A DNA stretch of 64,000 bases. Origin: Tritrichomonas musculus (Eukaryota; Parabasalia; Tritrichomonadida; Tritrichomonadidae). Numbering within the stretch: the first letter of the stretch is position 1; each line of letters starts with the position of its first letter. The stretch is taken from NCBI GenBank assembly GCA_039105265.1, contig JAPFFF010000006.1, positions 2,356,001-2,420,000 of the forward strand, in the 5' to 3' direction. This document shows positions 1 to 10,864 of the stretch, piece after piece. The position numbers and the translations under genes are program-made. The notes below the pieces were generated by a model. That model made no database searches and had not been told where the DNA came from. It saw only the letters and a list, made by a program, of their open reading frames with translations.

Positions 1-639
1 CATTTTTGTTTTAAATAAGTATAGAGAATGAAAATAAAATAATTATTTTTAATTAAAATCTAAAATATATTACAAAATATTTGTTTTTCCACAAGATTTT
101 CTAACAAATAAACATTCTCAGAAATTGAGATGTCAAGAAGGTCAATTGAAAATTTGATAGGGATGGTTCTCATTTGAATATCGAGTCACTTCATATAACA
201 GATGAATTTATTGTTTTTATAATTTTATTATATTTTTTTAAAAAAAATATGGCAATAATGATATTTACACATAATAAATACAATATGAAAAATTTTATGA
301 ATTATGTTATCTGAAAGTTCTGAAATTTTAAGTTTTTAAATGGTGTAAAAAAATAATTATCTTTGATAATATAAAGATAAAAATAAAAATAGAGTGCCAT
401 TTTCCTTTATCATTTTATATCTAATATAAATGCAAAAAATTTGGCATAACTCAAGTTGTTAATTTTACCAAATTTAACAATTTTGCTAGAAAAAAACAGT
501 CAAATATACCACAATCACAATGTTGGAAATTAAAATCAATTTCTGAGCCAATTTTTTCTCATGGTTAAAAAAAAATTTTTGTTATGTTCATTTATATGAA
601 CTTGAAACAGAATGTATTTACAATTTAGTTTTATATGAA
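1..639. other. AT-rich non-coding stretch
   Basis: I see no gene here. The stretch is A/T homopolymer-rich and closed by stops in every frame, with no TIR pair, tRNA-like fold or repeat that I could match elsewhere in the window. Confidence 0.6.
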
Positions 640-835
640 ATCAAAGTTAGTCCTAGTAATCCATATTTTATAATGCTTCGATATAATTGTCTTTTGTTTT
701 TTTTTTAATATAACTGAAATAACGATTCATGATTCGGTTGAAGTTATCAGCTCACTTGCATTTAACAAACACAAAAATATTCGAAAACTCGATTTTTCTC
801 CTAAGTTAAGACGTCTAATATTCGCAAGTTCTGCT
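640..835 (+). pseudogene. BspA-type leucine-rich-repeat relic
   Basis: Two short plus-strand segments read like trichomonad BspA-type LRR (LRR_5) proteins. Positions 640-700 give a piece containing VSPSNPYF, the phrase that commonly introduces BspA repeats in these organisms. Positions 737-833 give ISSLAF, then KLDFSPKLRRLIFAS, an LRR_5-like spacing. The two segments are in different frames with a T-rich interruption between them, and neither has a start codon or a long open frame. BspA-like proteins are often surface-exposed repeat proteins; this is only a remnant. The minus-strand ORF over the same bases is hydrophobic noise. Confidence 0.4.
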
Positions 836-1375
836 AATAAAGCAAACTCAATCATTCTTTTAATGGAATTATGCTTTAAAATTTGAGATATATTAGGATT
901 TAAAAATGACCGTTGTACAAAGAAATATGAGAAGTAATATAAAATTGAAAAATAAAATTGAAAGACAAGATATTTATATTCAAAGAAGAACAAAGACTTT
1001 GATCGATAATCTCATCTTTTGCTGAACATGAAATCATGAGAATCATGAAGCTAAAAAAATTTATGAGAAACAAAATGAAATGTTAGATAATAATATTGAT
1101 AGAGGAAAAAACAAAATGAACCAATCTGAAGAGAATTATAAGAAAACAAAGAAGAAAGGCTAAAAAAATTGATACAACAAAGAAATGAAAAAAAAGTCTG
1201 AATCTTTTTTACACTTTTGTTAAAAAAAATATCAGATATATTGAGAAATCCTCTCAATCTTATTTATTTTAATACTGATATATGAACTAATTTTGACTTG
1301 TTTTTTGTAATTAAATCATAAAAAAATCAACTCTTTTTTTATCATTAAAAAGTTTTCGAATTGAATAGAAAAAGG
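836..1375. other. Non-coding, includes a dispersed repeat copy
   Basis: No gene is supported. Positions 1040-1250 read as lysine-rich, stop-broken coil-like sequence on the plus strand. Positions about 1201-1275, read on the minus strand, match about 60 bases at 30565-30635, sharing AATAAATAAGATTGAGAGGA and a later CTCAATATATC, so this is a dispersed repeat or a piece of a shared gene. Confidence 0.4.
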
Positions 1376-1510
1376 CTTGCTAAAAGGGCAGGCTCGGGCA
1401 AAAAAGTGGCAAATGGCACTTTTGGCCCTTGTACAATTTACGGGCCAAACATGTGGCTCGTGTGTATTTTGCTTCCTCTCAATTTTAATGCCCGAGGGCA
1501 AAAAAAAGTT
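1376..1510. other. GC-rich islet with perfect hairpin
   Basis: This stretch is strikingly richer in G and C than its surroundings. It contains a perfect 8-base inverted repeat, TTTGGCCC at 1421-1428 and GGGCCAAA at 1442-1449, whose loop holds the palindrome TTGTACAA. Related G-rich words occur at both ends (CTCGGGCAAAAAA near 1393 and CCCGAGGGCAAAAA near 1491). The overlapping short ORFs on both strands are probably fortuitous. A decayed mobile element is the likeliest source, but I could not define ends. Confidence 0.35.
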
Positions 1511-2353
1511 TATGCAATTGTAATTTTCTTTTTATTATTTATTTCAGCATTTTTTTTATATAAGAGAATTCGTTTAAATAAATAATAATATGAAATAAAT
1601 AATTTTAAATGCAAATCATTCAGTTCTTGATTTTTACATAAAAAAATGATGAATCAGTTGTAATATAATGATTATCATTACTTAGATCAAATAGACAAAA
1701 GTTTTTTTTCGATAAAAATGAAACTTCACACAAAAATGTTATAATATTGGTAAATATATTTCAAAAATATTATGTCTTTTATTATAGCAAAAAAAATATG
1801 CTTTTTTTTTTCAAATATCCTGCAATGCATTTACTAATTATTTTCCAAAATTGAGATATCGATTTTTCATATATGTAACATATTTGAAAATTTGGAATAA
1901 ATTCATTTATTTCCTCATTAAAATTAAAATAATCTTCACATTTTAAAAATGAATATTACTCTTCACTCATTCAATTTTTTTGCTTCTTATTACTGCACTT
2001 TGAAGTTCGATGCCTAAATTTTAAAAAATTAATAATTAAATAAGTAATCTCTCAAAATATAGAAAAATTATTATCATATTCACTTCATATTTTTAGTATA
2101 AATTCATAATAAATTAATTATATAAAAAAAATTGATTGAATAAACTCATTGAATATATTGTGAGAATGAATTATTTATCCTTTATAGTAAATTGATTATA
2201 GATATTGAATATATTCTGAGGTCTTTAATTATTTAATGAAAAAAATTGATAGAAGTAATTGAATATTTTATGAATGCTGATTCATTTTTATTATCAATTT
2301 TGTTATAAAAATATAGTGAATTATTGACCTTGTAGATTAAAACAGATTTTTTT
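1511..2353. other. AT-rich non-coding stretch
   Basis: No gene, tRNA or element with recognisable ends is seen. Short imperfect repeats of TTGAATATATT(G/C)TGAG occur around 2150-2220. Confidence 0.5.
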
Positions 2354-2545
2354 GGCCTTATTCTAAGGCCAAATGAGATTGAATTCCTTATTACTGTAAC
2401 CGCCAAAATGCAGTAATAAGCGATTATTATTCACCTATTATAGGTCAAATAAAATTGAATTCCTTATTACTGTAACCGCCAAACCGCAGTAATAAGAACT
2501 TTTTCACCTTTCTAAAGGCTAATAATTTTGACCTTTAAATATCTT
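2354..2545. repeat. 76-bp tandem repeat with two hairpins per unit
   Basis: About two and a third tandem units with a 76-base period. Each unit carries a small hairpin (GGCCTTA/TAAGGCC at 2354-2370 in unit 1, diverged in the next) and a larger perfect 10-base inverted repeat, CTTATTACTG paired with CAGTAATAAG, at 2387-2420 and again at 2463-2496. The loop TAACCGCCAAA is nearly conserved between units while the small hairpin changes on both arms. No open frame runs through it. It could be a MITE-derived tandem array or a structured RNA; nothing decides between them. Confidence 0.6.
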
Positions 2546-2805
2546 AACAAATTAATTTTTTTTTAACAAAATTGAATCATTCAAAAATCCACTTTTTTAA
2601 AATGAAAAGATAAATTGAATGAATAAAGATAGAACTTTTTGTATTACAAAATAATAATCTTTTTTTATAATTTTTGAAATAAATTTGGATATTATATATT
2701 AATATTTTTTAATATTTAATTTATATGCATTATATAATATATTCTATTATAATATTCTTTAAATTTTTCATTTTTTTAAAATTATTTTAAAATTTTCAAA
2801 ATTTC

Positions 2806-2838
2806 TTTATTACTGTGATTTTTTGCAACAGTAATAAA
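2806..2838. repeat. Isolated copy of the TTATTACTG hairpin
   Basis: A perfect 11-base inverted repeat, TTTATTACTGT and ACAGTAATAAA, separated by 11 bases. It repeats the stem of the 2387 and 2463 hairpins with a different loop, so the stem rather than the loop is shared. Confidence 0.55.
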
Positions 2839-3009
2839 TGCGAGCTGTATATTATATATACAATTAATTATTATTTTTTTATCTTGCTTGAATTAAAAAT
2901 AGGTTACTTTTTAATTTATTTTGTAATTTAAAGAGCATTCAAAAAGTTTCATTAAAAAAAAATCATAAAAAGTGACATAATGAATTTTTATTGATTAAGT
3001 AATTTTTTT

Positions 3010-3771
3010 TTAAGTATATATTACTTTAGTACTAAAAGGTATTGAAAGATCAGCGAAATGAAAACGTGAAGGAATCGTTACTTGTTTAAGTGATTCACAT
3101 TTATAAAAAACAAATTTATCCATTTTGTTTACCGATGATGGAATTGTTATTTGTGTTAATGATGTACAAAAGCATAAAGCATACTCTCCAATTTTAGTAA
3201 CAGAAGAAGGAATGATTAACTCTTTTAATTTTAAACATCCACAAAAAGCACTATCACCTATTGAAGTTACAGATGATGGAATTATGATGTATTCTAAACA
3301 ATCGCATTGATTAAAAGTATTATGTTCAATTGAAGTCATGGCATATGAAAGTGTGATTTGCCTTAATTTTGAACAATCACAAAAAGCTCTACTTTTAATT
3401 ACTATTTCAGATGATAAAAATCCGATTTCTTTTATATGCTTACAACGACCGAAAGTATCTTCACTAATTTTTGTTATATTTAAAGGAATGATGATTTTTT
3501 TTAAATCAAAACATCCTTCAAAAGCACTATCTACAATTTCTGTCACAGTAGACGGAATTGCGATTCCTCTTAATAAAGGGCATTCCCTAAAAGACCACCA
3601 TCCAATTTTGGTTATAGATGGTGGAATTGCGATTTGTTTTATATTACGGTTTTTATAAAATAAATAGTTTTCTATTTCATTAAAATTCTGTAACAAGTAA
3701 TAAATAACCTCAATGCAATTTTCATCAGCAGCTTTTTGAATTGTAGTTTTATGAAAATAATTGTTATGAAA
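3010..3771 (-). CDS. BspA-type LRR module with ankyrin-like lead-in (5' incomplete)
   Basis: The frame encodes about eight BspA/LRR_5 repeats of roughly 23 residues with the pattern I-x-I-P-S-x-V-x-x-I-G-x-x-A-F-x-x-C-x-x-L-x-x-I. BspA-like proteins in trichomonads are usually surface or scaffold proteins. The frame is open from 3771, but no ATG precedes the repeats; it starts as FHKTTIQKAADENCIEV, which resembles an ankyrin repeat. It lies in the same reading frame as the DUF3447 gene directly upstream (3931-5115), separated by about 160 bases full of stops. I infer that the two were, or are, one DUF3447-ankyrin-BspA gene. There is no transmembrane segment at the C terminus. It could be a 5'-truncated pseudogene. 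The plus-strand ORFs here are antisense shadows. Confidence 0.65.
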   Translation of the reverse strand, partial: FHNNYFHKTTIQKAADENCIEVIYYLLQNFNEIENYLFYKNRNIKQIAIPPSITKIGWWSFRECPLLRGIAIPSTVTEIVDSAFEGCFDLKKIIIPLNITKISEDTFGRCKHIKEIGFLSSEIVIKSRAFCDCSKLRQITLSYAMTSIEHNTFNQCDCLEYIIIPSSVTSIGDSAFCGCLKLKELIIPSSVTKIGEYALCFCTSLTQITIPSSVNKMDKFVFYKCESLKQVTIPSRFHFADLSIPFSTKVIYT

Positions 3772-3930
3772 TTATATCAAAATATGATATTAATAAATGT
3801 CATAAGAACAATTTTTTTATATGAAATGTCATTTATAATATTCAATATTAAAATACAATTCAATTATTTTATAAAAAAACATTATTTAATATTCAAGTTG
3901 TTTGAAATTAGTTCATTATTAATTTTTTTT

Positions 3931-5115
3931 TTAAATTATTTTCTTTTTAATTTCATCTTCTTTCTTTTTTATAAGAAAATCGACAATTTTATTATAATTA
4001 TAAAAGCACAAATGGAAAAAATCAAATAAAGTTTGATCGTTAAAATATGAATAATTTCGATACTGTAAACTTTTTGAAACAACTTTTCTATTTACTGTAT
4101 AACCAAATCCATATACCAATTTAAGTGTAATTGGATCAAATCCGATCAAATTATTTTGGGGTATCTTATTATTTTCAATGTAAACAGCTATGTCATTGTG
4201 ATGGCATTTAATCGATTCAATCAAACATTTAGTAAAGCCATATTCATTATCATCATCAAATCCATATTTTTTACGAGGAGGAGAAACTTGATCTGATTCA
4301 AGAAGATGAATCAGTTCTGCATTTTTTGAATGAATCGTATATAGCCATAATGATGGAGTTAATTTAACATCATTCATTTTTAAATATCGATAAATTTGAA
4401 TTGACCCAAAAAATGCCGAATATTCAATCAATGATGTACTTTTTTGAGAAATCAAAAATGAATTCGTTTCAAAAATTGACTTTGAAATTTGACTTGAAGG
4501 CGAAATTTGATTTCGGTTTATATATGAAATGAATTGTTCAATTGAATCTTGCCTAATCAATGAACAAATGAATGAATCGTTTTCTCCTTCGTTGCGATTA
4601 TTATCATAATCATCAAAAATATTAGGATATTTAGTTAATAATTCTTTTTTAACGTCCTCCATTTTTTCTTCTCCAGCAAAATTCTCAAGTTCTGGATAGA
4701 AAAAGTGACAATAACGGTTACCGTTTGAATCAATTTTGTTCATCATGACACTAAAAATTGAATCGGTAATAGTTATGATACCTGCTTTTAAAAGAAAAAG
4801 AACAATCAACTTATTGTTGATAAAAATTCGAAATATTTCATTATTTGACAAGGTTTGTTTGATTTGTTCTTTATACTGTTGTAAAATTTGTTGGAGTCTT
4901 TTGATAAAATTTGGGTTGCGATGATGATTGTCGCAGATAACTTGAATTATACATAGGAATTCTTCCATTTCTTCATGTGATCCTTCAATTTGTTGACTTT
5001 TTATTAATGATTTTAATTTGTCAAAATATATTTCATTATTTATGTCTTCTTCATTTTCAACAAATTCAATAATTGAAGTATATAGCTTTTTTTTATCTTC
5101 AATATAATCTTCCAT
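3931..5115 (-). CDS. DUF3447/ankyrin-type protein
   Basis: A protein of about 394 residues belonging to the large trichomonad DUF3447 family, in which a helical N-terminal region precedes degenerate ankyrin repeats. Recognisable family phrases are CDNHHRNPNF, LIEYSAFFGSIQIYRYL, LTPSLWLYTIHSKNAELI and ESIKCHHNDIAVYIEN; the gene at 37669 has the same phrases in the same order. I chose the ATG at 5115 rather than 5208 because it aligns with the paralogue's N terminus and sits 34 bases below a good initiator motif. The protein is cytosolic by appearance, with no signal peptide or membrane span. A BspA module follows in frame after a stop-rich spacer. Molecular function is unknown; ankyrin proteins usually mediate protein contacts. 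Confidence 0.8.
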   Translation of the reverse strand: MEDYIEDKKKLYTSIIEFVENEEDINNEIYFDKLKSLIKSQQIEGSHEEMEEFLCIIQVICDNHHRNPNFIKRLQQILQQYKEQIKQTLSNNEIFRIFINNKLIVLFLLKAGIITITDSIFSVMMNKIDSNGNRYCHFFYPELENFAGEEKMEDVKKELLTKYPNIFDDYDNNRNEGENDSFICSLIRQDSIEQFISYINRNQISPSSQISKSIFETNSFLISQKSTSLIEYSAFFGSIQIYRYLKMNDVKLTPSLWLYTIHSKNAELIHLLESDQVSPPRKKYGFDDDNEYGFTKCLIESIKCHHNDIAVYIENNKIPQNNLIGFDPITLKLVYGFGYTVNRKVVSKSLQYRNYSYFNDQTLFDFFHLCFYNYNKIVDFLIKKKEDEIKKKII

Positions 5116-5141
5116 AGTTTTTGATACAACAAAAAATTTTA

Positions 5142-5151
5142 AATGAAATGA
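5142..5151 (-). promoter_or_regulatory. Initiator-like core promoter element
   Basis: The minus strand reads TCATTTCATT, close to the trichomonad initiator consensus TCAYTWYTCATTA. The expected start site (A, about 5149) lies 34 bases before the chosen ATG at 5115, a typical short leader. Confidence 0.45.
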
Positions 5152-5469
5152 CAGTTTTATCATCTCAAAAAATAAATTATTTTTGAGGGAACTTATAGAA
5201 AATTTCAACAGTAAATAGAATAAAATTTTGATAGTATGTTTTATTTATATCCTGATATAGTTTATATATTTGTGTCGGCTTATCTAGAAGGAAATCTAAT
5301 TAAAATGTTTTAAGTATATTAAATTGTAATACATAATGTAATAATTAAAAAGGAGCAATCAAATTTTCTAAATATCTAGATCATAGGAATAAATCAATAA
5401 TTTTATTTGCAGGTTTTTTGTATAAAATATAAATTTTCGTATTTTGCATTGTATTACATATTTTACTCA

Positions 5470-6260
5470 GCTGAATATAATAATCTTATTCAATATATCC
5501 AAAATCAAAAAATTGGAAAAAATGTCAATGAATTATATCAATTACTTTGATTAATATCATCAATTGCACAAAATCACCACAGAGATACAAATTTATTCAT
5601 ATTAATTGAACAACTTATTATTCAAGAAGATATCAAACAAACTTTTTCAAATTTACAACTTTTCAACATTTTTTAAAAATGCAAGCTATTGGTTCTTTTC
5701 CTTATTGAAAACCAAATAATTACACTTGATGAAAAAGTTTATGAAGAAATGAAAGACGAAAATGAAAATATTAAAACCACACTTTATTAAAGAAGAAGAA
5801 TTAAAAAAAAAAAAAAAAAAAAAAAAATAGAAAATGAACTTTTAAAATATAACTCATTTTCTAAAAGTTCATTATTTCGTGATGTTTGCATGTACATTCA
5901 AGAAAATGAAGCAAATCAAATAATGAATGATTTTTTTGAAGAGTTTCAATTAGGCAATTGCGAAATTAGATACAATTAAAATCCAGTTGCTTTTGCTCTT
6001 CATTATTGTAATTATGATTTTTTACAAGATGATTTTGATATAAACGAACTTTTTTTATATGCATGCAAATATGATTATCTAAATCTTGTATATATTTTAT
6101 TGAGAACAGGAAATGTTAATTTAGAATATATAGAATATGATGAAATTTATAAATGATATCTAAAATGAAATTTCTTTTAATATTTAAATGAAACTTCATT
6201 GAAACTTGCTGATAAAAATAAGGATTTAAATATGAAGAAGAATGCTTTTCATAATGTAAA
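5470..6260 (+). pseudogene. DUF3447/ankyrin pseudogene
   Basis: Plus-strand sequence translates piecewise to a DUF3447-family protein: SSIAQNHHRDTNLF, then LVLFLIENQIITLDEKVYEE, then LFLYACKYDYLNLVYILLR. In-frame stops occur (for example within LYQLL*LISS near 5549 and after QLFNIF near 5674). There is also a long A-run near 5809 and at least one frame change. No start codon is evident. It is the divergent, broken counterpart of the intact gene 350 bases away on the other strand, and is followed by a BspA fragment in the same arrangement. Confidence 0.7.
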
Positions 6261-6270
6261 AAACTTATAA

Positions 6271-6692
6271 AAATTCTAATTCCATCATGTTTGACATCAA
6301 TTGGATTTCATTTTTTTTATAAGTGTACATCATTAAAACATATTACAATTCCATCATCTGTTGTATCAATCGGTGTAGGATCATTTAATGGATGTTCGTC
6401 ATTATCAAAAATAACATTTGAAAATCCATGTCATATCGAGTCAATCGGAGATAATGCTTTTCAAAGATGCGAATCTTTATTATCATTTGAAATTCAATCA
6501 TCTGTTACATCTACTGGTGAAAGGGCTTTTTATAAATGCACATCATTAATGCAAGTAACACGAAACAAAATCATTATTAAATTCAATTAATAATTTTGCA
6601 TTCTGTGAATATACATCATTAAAAGATATAATAATTCCTTCATCTATCAGATCCATTGGATCATTTTCATTCCAAATGATGGTTCCATTACA
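6271..6692 (+). pseudogene. BspA-type LRR fragment
   Basis: Three to four BspA repeats are readable: LTSIGFHFFYKCTSLKHI, IPSSVVSIGVGSFNGCSSL, IESIGDNAFQRCESL and SSVTSTGERAFYKCTSL. A frame change near 6560 leads into a further repeat containing CEYTSLKDIIIPSSIRSIG. It follows the broken DUF3447 segment directly, matching the DUF3447-then-BspA order on the minus strand at 5115-3010. It ends where the UFD2-like sequence starts, with no gap. Confidence 0.65.
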
Positions 6693-6695
6693 ACG

Positions 6696-7850
6696 ATGAA
6701 TAAAGAGTATCCACTTGCTGCATTTGGTGAATTTTCATGGCTAGATGAATCGAAGTTATCACTTGAAGACATCAAAAGAAACTACAAAGACAAAGATGAA
6801 GACATTCAAGCCGATTTAAACAGTTGGAAGAAGTTGTACAACGAAGTTAAAATCACTGCTGTTGATCGAGCAACTTCAGACATCTTCTTTACAGCACATG
6901 ATGCAATCAACAATGGATCACGAAGACTTGTTGATTTGTTAAAAAATTTGGACATGATTCTTTATAGCACTAAAAATGAGATTGTGAAAGAGTACTTGAG
7001 AATAGACAGATTAATTATACCTATTCTACTTACTATTGAATGCAGAATGAAAAATATGATTGAATTATTGATTGAGTCTTTACGTTTCATTGTAAAAACA
7101 TCAGGATACAACTTCTTCACCAAAAAACTTAGTGAAAAACCGCCGATTGCATATCAAAGACTTCCTGAGCACATGCTTCTTAACAGCATTGAAATATTGA
7201 TAACTTACTTTTAACTTGGTTGTTTAAATAAAAATCAATTGGATGAAATAATCGACTTGTGTTCTGTACTTCTTAGCAACAAGAAATTCCTTCGAAATCC
7301 AGACACAACACGCGACATCATCACTCTTTTTGCAAATGTTTCACAAGCACCGGCGAACGAAGAAATTTCCTTCCTTGTTATTAAAGACACAATCATCAAG
7401 CAGTCCTTTTTCCCAGTTGTTGAATTCTATTCAAGAGTTGAAAAAACAGGAACAAGGACAGGATATCAAGATAAAATGCCAATGAGGATTGCATGTCTGA
7501 AACTCATCGATTTTTGGCTCCAATACCAAATATGAAGAGGCTATTATCGTGAACATTACCAAAACCAAATCAGTCAGAAATTCTTGTACCACGTTGTTAG
7601 AGATCTAGGTAATTTCATTCAAGACTGCTTCAGCAACATCGAAGAAATAAGACACGGTAACACCCTTCTGTCTCTCACACTAATGACTGAAGCTGAAAAA
7701 GTTGAATACGATAAAAAAGTTGAAGAAGAAACAAAAATACTCAAACAAAAAGCTCTAGAAGAAATTAGATTGGCTAACCAAAAGGCCGAGAAAGTAAGAA
7801 ATGTCAATAATATAAATTTAAAATATAAATATTATAATAAGGATAAATAA
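6696..7850 (+). pseudogene. UFD2/UBE4-type E4 ubiquitin ligase core fragment, two in-frame stops
   Basis: A single reading frame of 385 codons is interrupted only by TAA at 7212-7214 and TGA at 7533-7535. It matches the ubiquitin-elongating-factor core of UFD2 (E4 ligases that extend ubiquitin chains). Motifs include LSNKKFLRNPDTTRDIITLF, FFPVVEFYSRVEKTGTR, and, after the TGA, DLGNFIQDCFSNIEEI and LMTEAEKVEYDKKVEEE, the helix preceding the C-terminal region of the core. The catalytic U-box expected at the C terminus is absent; the frame degrades after 7800. The N terminus is also missing. Base use is less AT-rich than the flanks. It is most likely a recently silenced segment; stop read-through is the alternative and I consider it unlikely. 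Confidence 0.75.
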
Positions 7851-8866
7851 AAAAAATAAAAACATTAATACTTTTATTTTTTGAGATATATTTGTTTTTT
7901 ACTTTTTTCGAAAAACAAATGATTTTTTTGAAATGTCTATTTTTTTGCTGCAAAGCGAGTTATTTGTTAAATTTTTGATTTTAATGAATACATATATTAT
8001 TCATAAAAATTTCCTTAAAAAAATGAGTGTCTTATTGAAAAAAAGTAAGCTATATCAATAAGTCAAAAGAGTTCTCGCGGTTCAATAATATAATCATATA
8101 TGAACATGTTTACTAAAAGTATAATTTAACTTTTAATTGATATTTTTAAGCATAAATAAGGATAATCATGATTTGTAATTTCAATATGTATACAAATATT
8201 CAAAAACATAAAACAATATTTCAATTGGTTCGATAAAACTATTTTGATATCAAATCATATCATTTTCATTATTTCAAAATCCGAAAAATAAAAATCAAGC
8301 ATTGTCAAATTCATGTTTATGTATATATTAATACTGCTTAGAGTGACTTATATACTTTTTATAAATTTTACAAGATATCATTTAAAAAATACGAAATGGT
8401 TATTATGTTTAATATTATCATATAAATATAAAAATTGTTTTTTTAATAGAAAGAAAGAAAGAGATTATCAAATTGCTTTGGTTATGCTTAATTGTATTTA
8501 TTTGTTGTCTTTTTTAAACAAAAAAAAGTTTTAATTGGCATATATTTTTTTTTATTATGACAACAAAAATAAATTATTCAAAAAGTTGGATAAGTCATGT
8601 TTGAATATTTTATGCATTATATAAGTGTTAAAATATTGATAAAAATATTAAAGATTTCACCTGTTAGAAAGCAACTGCTTCTAAATGACTTTGCCTTTTA
8701 AAAGCAAATAATAAAACATTTGGCTTTCATTTATTAAATATTTATTTTTTATAATTGCCCAAATAAAGATCTAAATAAATATGTGTTGTTGAAAGAGTTT
8801 CTGAACTTTCTGTATTTTTTAACCTCTTAATTTTTATTCCCCATATGTTTTATATATATAATAATA
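7851..8866. other. Non-coding stretch
   Basis: No gene is supported. The small ORF at 8313-8534 is hydrophobic, lysine-rich and AT-driven, with no recognisable motif. Confidence 0.5.
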
Positions 8867-10351
8867 GGTGGGCCACTTTTTTTTTGACTTTAAAAAAGTT
8901 CTTTTTTTCTTCGAATTTTAAGAATTATTCAGCAATTTCATAATATATATTTATATAACACATATATGATAGGATGCAGTTGTTAAATTAAGTTTTGAAC
9001 TAATATTCATCAACTTTTTTTTTATTACATGATATACAATATCACAAGTTCAAATAAATTAAAATACATATTACTATTATTTTATGATATTATATATGTC
9101 ATACATCAAGAATGATCTGGAAACAATATAAAATAATTAATAGATTTCTCTAAAAAGTTAAAATAAAATGTATTTTTAATTTTCAGAAGTATATAAAAAA
9201 ATTGAATGTTTTCTTTTTTGATATTTAGTTTCTTCATCGCCCAGGCTTTTTATTGATATAGTTAGTTATAACATAACTTCAAAGATAAAGGTTAGTTGGG
9301 AAAACATATTCAAAAAGTTGAATTAGTTAACGGAATGATTCAATTTTGGAGCCACTTGGTAAGAAATTATAAACGGTCAAACAATAAATTTGGTATAAAT
9401 AAAGGTAAATTAAAATCAGATATACGTCCTAGAATATTGGACCTTTATTAAAAAATCATAAAAAATTAAAATCTGCTTTTTTTTATTCAATTTTCTCTCA
9501 ATTTATAAAAATCGCTTTCAAATATTTTTTATATTTTTTCCCTTATTGAAATTTTGAGATTTTTAGAAAAAGCAATATCTTAATATAAAATAAAATTAAT
9601 CTATATTAATATTATTATTACATAATAGTGTTATATATGAAAAATATATATAAATGAGATATTTCAATATAAATTTAAAAAGCAAAGATAATCAAAATAA
9701 AAAAAATTTTATATTTATTTGAATTTTTAAATTTTCAAAAAAAAACTAAGTTTTAATAAAAATTATAAATATAGCGAATTAAATAGAAATAAACATAATA
9801 TATTTTTATTATAATATTATATACATAAATATAATAGTTAAAAATATTTTAAATATTTTATAATAAATCATATACTAATAAATTATCAAAATCATTAAAA
9901 TCGAATAATTGATTATTTCTAACTTTTTCAAAACGAATTTTTATAGAATGCTTCAATTGTTATATTCAAAATTTTAGGTATAGAAAAAATCATTTATTTC
10001 TTTTTATATTTTGTCTTTGATTATAATCAACAAAATATAACTTTAAACAAAATTAAATTAAACAATTAATTTAAAATTAAAATAGATATTTTTATTCTTA
10101 ATAAATGAAATTTTCTTATATAAATTGAATGATCTTTTTAAATTCTTATAATTTTGAGAAAATTATTTCAAATATTTTTGAAAGATTTTATCTATACTAT
10201 TTGAATAGTTTACAAAAAAAATATGAAAATTTAAATTATTCATAAAAACTTTATCTTTAATATTTATGAACTATAATTAATATTTTATTTTATTATTATA
10301 TGTAATCTATCTAATGGTGCAAAAGTTATAAAAATTCATTGGTGGCCCACC
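8867..10351. mobile_element. 1.5-kb non-autonomous TIR element
   Basis: The outermost ten bases are perfect inverted repeats, GGTGGGCCAC at 8867-8876 and GTGGCCCACC at 10342-10351. Both are bordered by TA inside TA-rich flanks, which fits a TA target duplication but cannot prove it. These GC-rich words stand out sharply from the surrounding AT. The interior is very AT-rich and has no long open frame, so it is non-autonomous. A similar end-like word, TGGCC followed by a T-run and GACTT, occurs at about 29920-29945. Confidence 0.55.
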
Positions 10352-10409
10352 TATATATAATATATTGATCGGTTGGTTAATTATATAATTTAAAAAATTA
10401 AGCATTAAT

Positions 10410-10864
10410 AGGCTTGTTAAGTCTCGATTTTCGATATCGATAATTGATCCCTTTTTCTGATATCAATATCAAATCAAAAATTTAATCTCTGATATCAATA
10501 ATGAATAAAAATAAAATATCGATTATCAATATTGAAAATTTTTTAACGTATTAAAATTTTGTAAACTTTTTTAACTGTTTACTTCACATATCCGTTATAA
10601 AATTTAATAAAAGCTGATTCTTTTACATAATAAGTTAGAATATGTTTATTTTATGCCATTAAAATACTATTTTTAATTTTTTTTTCAGGTGTTAATTTCG
10701 ATTAATCAAGATTCGATATCAAAAGCATTTTTTTTTTGTATCACATTTCATACTTGATAATCGAATTCATCTATTAAAAGTTCCAATCGATAGCATTTTA
10801 TTATCGATTATCTGAGTTAAAAAAAGTGCCAAACCTGATAATTGATATCAGAATAACAAGCCTA
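10410..10864. mobile_element. hAT-like MITE with perfect 8-bp target duplication
   Basis: A 455-base element with terminal inverted repeats TAGGCTTGTTA (10410-10420) and TAACAAGCCTA (10854-10864). It is flanked by identical 8-base direct repeats AGCATTAA at 10402-10409 and 10865-10872. An 8-base duplication and a YAGG-type terminus are hallmarks of hAT elements. The interior is full of GATATC/CGATAATC words that fold back on themselves, and there is no coding capacity. The intact duplication argues for fairly recent insertion. Partial relatives lie at 30013 and at 35128 (minus). Confidence 0.85.

Noticed and set aside
3125-3658. Plus-strand ORFs over the BspA module
   Set aside because: They are antisense shadows of regular LRR repeats; the minus strand carries the repeat consensus.
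6696-7850. Stop-codon reassignment or programmed read-through in the UFD2 frame
   Set aside because: The other genes in the window use TAA, TAG and TGA as ordinary stops, and the fragment lacks both ends of the protein, so silencing is simpler.
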